Below are positions 13,978 to 16,649 of a DNA stretch of 16,649 nt, piece after piece; position 1 is the stretch's first letter; the number at the start of each line of letters is the position of its first letter. A program made the position numbers and the translations under genes. The notes below the pieces were generated by a model. That model had not been told where the DNA came from. It ran no database searches and worked only from the letters and a program-made list of their open reading frames with translations. This stretch comes from CAUZEO01 sp963578625. GTDB lineage: Bacteria > Verrucomicrobiota > Kiritimatiellia > SLOV01. The stretch spans positions 1-16,649 of the forward strand of contig CAUZEO010000076.1 in assembly GCA_963578625.1 (NCBI GenBank), in the 5' to 3' direction.

Positions 13978-15288
13978 TTATCCTTCCATTGCAAGTAAGA
14001 GCGGCTCTTCGATGGCTTCGGCCAGCCATCGAAGGAAGCGAGCGGCGCTTGCTCCGTCGATAAGCCGATGATCGTAGGAGAGGGAAAGTGGCATCATCGA
14101 TCGCGGTACGAACTCTCCGTTCTGCCACACTGGTTCGACCGTTGCGCGCCCCACACCCAGAATTGCAACTTCGGGGAAATTAACGATCGGAGTAAAGTGG
14201 GATCCGCCGATGCCGCCCAGGTTGCTGATGGTGAAGGTGCCTCCCTGCATTTCGGCCAGCACCAGTTTGCCATCCCGGGCCCGTCCGGCGATCTCACCCA
14301 GTTCCTTCGCCAGTTCGATAATGTTTTTTTCATCCACATCCCGCAGGACGGGTACCACCAGACCCTTTGTCGTGTCAACGGCGATGCCGATGTGGATGTA
14401 TTTTTTGAAGACGATTTCTTTCGCTGCAATGTCGATACTGGCGTTGAACTCGGGAAACACTTTCAGCGCCGATGCCAAGATTTTCGCGAGGATGGCAGTA
14501 GGCGTCAGCTTTGCGCCCTCTTTCTCCGCGCGTTTCGTCCAGCGCTTTCGCAGCACTTCGAGATCTGTGATATCCGCCCTGTCATTCTGGGTGACATGCG
14601 GAATGTTCGTCCAGGATCGTGTCATGTGCTGAGCGGTGGCCTTACGGATACCGTTCATGGTGACCCGTTCCACCTCGCCCCATTCGCTGAAATCGGGCAG
14701 TGCTTCAGCGGCCGCCGGTAGGCCGCCGCCTGCGGTGGCGGTACCCTTTACGATTGCCTTCGTATGCTGCTTTACATCCTCGATCGTAATGCGGCTTCCG
14801 GGGCCGGTTCCCTGCACGTCGGCAATGTCGATACCTACTTCCCGGGCAAATTTACGGACCGAGGGGGCTGCCGCGACCGGTACTGTGCCTCCACCCGGAT
14901 CGGGTGGAGAGACCAGGCCGGGGGGCGGCTCAGCCTCGACTGGCGCTGCCGCTTCCTCTTCGGGAAGCGGGGGAATCGGAGTTTCCACGGGAGCAGGTTC
15001 GGGCTGGGGTTCCGGGGCCGGCTCCTGCTGCACTGGGGCGGCGCCCACAATTTCCTCCACGGTGAGGATGATTTGCCCCACCGCGGCCTTTCCTCCCTCC
15101 GCCACGTGGATTTCCTTGATGGTTCCGGTCACGGAAGATGGCACCTCAACCGTGGCTTTCCCCGTCTCCATTTCCAAGACAGGCTGATCCTCTTCAATGC
15201 TGTCTCCCACGGACACCAGCACCGCGATGACATCGCCTTCATCAATATTCTCGCCCAGGGCGGGCAGTCTGAACTCAACATCCATCAT
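13978..15288 (-). CDS. aceF: Dihydrolipoamide acetyltransferase (pyruvate dehydrogenase E2)
   Basis: This is the core subunit of pyruvate dehydrogenase; it moves the acetyl group from E1 to CoA through a lipoyl arm. The 436-residue protein has one lipoyl domain (about 1-80) with the lipoylation lysine K44 in METGKATVEVP; Gly43 replaces the usual Asp of the DKA motif. A Pro/Ala/Glu-rich linker (about 84-138) leads to the E3/E1-binding domain (142-172, SVRKFAREVGID and GTGPGSRITIEDV). The acetyltransferase domain (about 205-436) has the active-site motif SYDHRLIDG (H407, D411). E. coli AceF has three lipoyl domains, so this is a single-lipoyl form. The first ATG (15288) lies only four bases after AGGA, the second (15285) seven, so the protein may start one residue later. 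It follows the E1 stop by 17 bases, in an operon. Confidence 0.95.
   Translation of the reverse strand: MMDVEFRLPALGENIDEGDVIAVLVSVGDSIEEDQPVLEMETGKATVEVPSSVTGTIKEIHVAEGGKAAVGQIILTVEEIVGAAPVQQEPAPEPQPEPAPVETPIPPLPEEEAAAPVEAEPPPGLVSPPDPGGGTVPVAAAPSVRKFAREVGIDIADVQGTGPGSRITIEDVKQHTKAIVKGTATAGGGLPAAAEALPDFSEWGEVERVTMNGIRKATAQHMTRSWTNIPHVTQNDRADITDLEVLRKRWTKRAEKEGAKLTPTAILAKILASALKVFPEFNASIDIAAKEIVFKKYIHIGIAVDTTKGLVVPVLRDVDEKNIIELAKELGEIAGRARDGKLVLAEMQGGTFTISNLGGIGGSHFTPIVNFPEVAILGVGRATVEPVWQNGEFVPRSMMPLSLSYDHRLIDGASAARFLRWLAEAIEEPLLLAMEG
13981..13987 (-). promoter_or_regulatory. Ribosome-binding site fixing the E3 start
   Basis: On the minus strand GGAAGGA overlaps the last codons of E2 and is followed seven bases later by GTG 13973. 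It supports the GTG start over the upstream TTG and suggests translational coupling of E2 and E3. Confidence 0.7.
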
Positions 15289-15305
15289 GTCGTCCTCTCA
15301 GTCCC

Positions 15306-16649
15306 TCAGGAGGTGTGCGGATTTTGTTTTTCCGGATCGATTCCGAGATCCTTTATTGCAGCCGCCGGCACTTTCGCATCGAGCTTGCCGAGTCGCGCGA
15401 GGTTGTGGAGAGTCGCCAGGACAATGTAGCGCGCATCGACTTCAAAAAAGTCGCGCAACGATTCCCGGGTTTCACTGCGGCCAAAACCATCCGTGCCGAG
15501 CGAGTGCAGGGGTACCGGTAACCACCTCGAGATCGAATCGGGCAGTACTTTCATGTAGTCGGACGCGGCCACCAGAACATCCGTTTTCTTGCCGACCAGC
15601 TCCGAAACGTAGGGTATTCGCTGCTTTTTCTCTGGATTCAACATATTCCACCGGTCGCACGCGAGGGCATCACGGTATAATTCCTTGTAGCTGGTAACGG
15701 AAAATACATCGGCGAAAACCCCGTACTTTTCACCGAGGATCTCCTGCGCCTTGACTACTTCGTTCAGGATCGTGCCGCTGCCGAACAGCGTTGCGCGCGG
15801 CGCATCCTTTTTCGCTGACCCGGGCGAGAGTTTATAGGCGCCCTTCAGGATGCCTTCCTCCGCGCCGTCCGGCATCGGTGGATGCGCGTAATTTTCGTTC
15901 ATGAGGGTAATGTAGAAAAACACGTCCTCGCCGTCCCCGTACATGCGGCGGATGCCGTCCTTGATGATTGCTGCGAGCTCGTAGGCGTAGGCTGGATCGT
16001 ATGCCACCACGTTCGGAACCGTGTAGGCGTGCACGTGGCTATGACCGTCCTCATGCTGCAGACCCTCGCCGTTCAGGGTGGTTCGTCCCGCGGTGCCTCC
16101 GAGCAGGAATCCGCGTGCCCGCATGTCGCCCGCGGCCCAGATCAGGTCGCCGATCCGCTGAAAACCGAACATAGAATAGTAGATATAAAACGGAATCGTG
16201 CTTACACCGTGATTCGCGTATGCGGAGCCGGCGGCGATGAAGGACGACATGGATCCGGCTTCGGTTATGCCCTCCTCGAGAATCTGCCCGTCCTTTGCCT
16301 CCTTGTAATACAGAAGCTGGTTCTTATCGACCGGCTCGTAGAGCTGTCCCACGGAGGAATAGATGCCGACTTGTTTGAACAGGCCGTCCATGCCGAAGGT
16401 TCGCGCTTCATCCGGCACAATCGGTACAATCAGTTTCCCCAGCTCCTTGTCTTTCAGAAGCTTCGTCAGCATGCGTACGAACGCCATGGTCGTGGAGATT
16501 TCGTGGCCCTCGGTGCCATTCATAAACTCCGAAAATACGTCATCATGAGGAGGAGGCAGACTGATGAAGGTCGTCCTCCGCTGGGGGAGGGGACCGCCCA
16601 GGGCCTCCCGGCGCTCCCGGAGATAAATCATTTCGGGGGAGTCGTCCGA
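15306..16649 (-). CDS. aceE: Pyruvate dehydrogenase E1, homodimeric type, 3' part (5' end outside window)
   Basis: The enzyme decarboxylates pyruvate with thiamine diphosphate and acetylates the lipoyl arm of E2. The frame is open through the window edge (codons SDDSPE precede the first internal Met at 16631), so the 5' half is missing from view. The 447 residues seen match the C-terminal half of E. coli AceE (887 residues): MIYLRERREALGG, the RTFGMDGLFKQVGIYSSVGQ segment, FGFQRIGDLIWAAGDMRARG, GEGLQHEDGHSH, ENYAHPPMPDGAEEGI, DRWNMLNPEK and the closing LGTDGFGRSETRESLR. This shows the single-chain homodimeric E1, not the alpha/beta heterotetramer form. No breaks are visible. It is followed directly by E2 and E3, the standard order for this complex. 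Confidence 0.96.
   Translation of the reverse strand, partial: SDDSPEMIYLRERREALGGPLPQRRTTFISLPPPHDDVFSEFMNGTEGHEISTTMAFVRMLTKLLKDKELGKLIVPIVPDEARTFGMDGLFKQVGIYSSVGQLYEPVDKNQLLYYKEAKDGQILEEGITEAGSMSSFIAAGSAYANHGVSTIPFYIYYSMFGFQRIGDLIWAAGDMRARGFLLGGTAGRTTLNGEGLQHEDGHSHVHAYTVPNVVAYDPAYAYELAAIIKDGIRRMYGDGEDVFFYITLMNENYAHPPMPDGAEEGILKGAYKLSPGSAKKDAPRATLFGSGTILNEVVKAQEILGEKYGVFADVFSVTSYKELYRDALACDRWNMLNPEKKQRIPYVSELVGKKTDVLVAASDYMKVLPDSISRWLPVPLHSLGTDGFGRSETRESLRDFFEVDARYIVLATLHNLARLGKLDAKVPAAAIKDLGIDPEKQNPHTS

Noticed and set aside
12552..13994. Longer E3 form starting at TTG 13994
   Set aside because: No ribosome-binding site lies before the TTG, it would overlap the E2 end, and GTG 13973 has a good site at correct spacing.
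12987..14063. Long plus-strand open frame of 358 codons opposite the E3 gene
   Set aside because: It lies antisense to a clearly real E3 gene, shows no recognisable domain and is explained by GC-biased codons in the opposite strand.

Overview
The window is about 16.6 kb from a Gram-negative bacterium. It encodes an outer-membrane efflux channel, a lipoprotein with a clear lipobox and a periplasm-spanning RND pump. Gene content and base composition (moderately GC-rich by eye) do not fix the phylum. The very long CusA-type pump resembles, from memory, forms seen in planctomycete-like and related lineages, but that is only a weak hint.

Layout. (1) Bases 2-655, + strand: the 3' part of a lipoate-protein ligase, cut by the window edge. 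(2) Bases 728-3536, - strand: a short tract with signs of decay. In transcription order it holds a galactose-oxidase/kelch-type gene that is 5'-short and frameshifted, an intact iron-alcohol-dehydrogenase-family gene best matched to phosphonoacetaldehyde reductase, and a phosphonoacetaldehyde hydrolase remnant that has lost its N-terminal catalytic part exactly at the stop codon of the reductase. (3) Bases 3722-12468, + strand: a metal-efflux island. It holds a small Cys-rich exported protein, a TRASH/YHS-like lipoprotein with a His-rich tail, a TolC-family channel (CusC-like), a periplasmic adaptor with two heavy-metal-binding motifs plus a DUF3347-like tail (CusB-like), a 1331-residue HME-RND pump (CusA-like) and a double zinc-ribbon protein with a damaged C-terminus. 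(4) Bases 12552-16649, - strand: a pyruvate dehydrogenase operon in the order E1 (homodimeric AceE type, cut by the window edge), E2 and E3.

How the parts work together. CusC, CusB and CusA should form one envelope-spanning pump, probably for Cu(I)/Ag(I), because three pump methionines align with the substrate-binding methionines of E. coli CusA. The channel, adaptor and pump genes overlap and are probably translationally coupled. The two small proteins upstream look like periplasmic metal-binding accessories. The pyruvate dehydrogenase E2 carries a lipoyl domain, and the ligase at the other end of the window could in principle lipoylate it, although the two loci are 13 kb apart. No metal-responsive regulator, P-type ATPase, tRNA, rRNA, CRISPR array or insertion sequence was seen. 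No gene-free stretch exceeds about 190 bases.

Nothing here clearly amounts to an unknown system. The most unusual items are the enlarged pump with about four extra membrane helices and a periplasmic insertion, the modified adaptor, the undescribed Cys-rich protein, and the cluster of broken genes on both sides of the efflux island.
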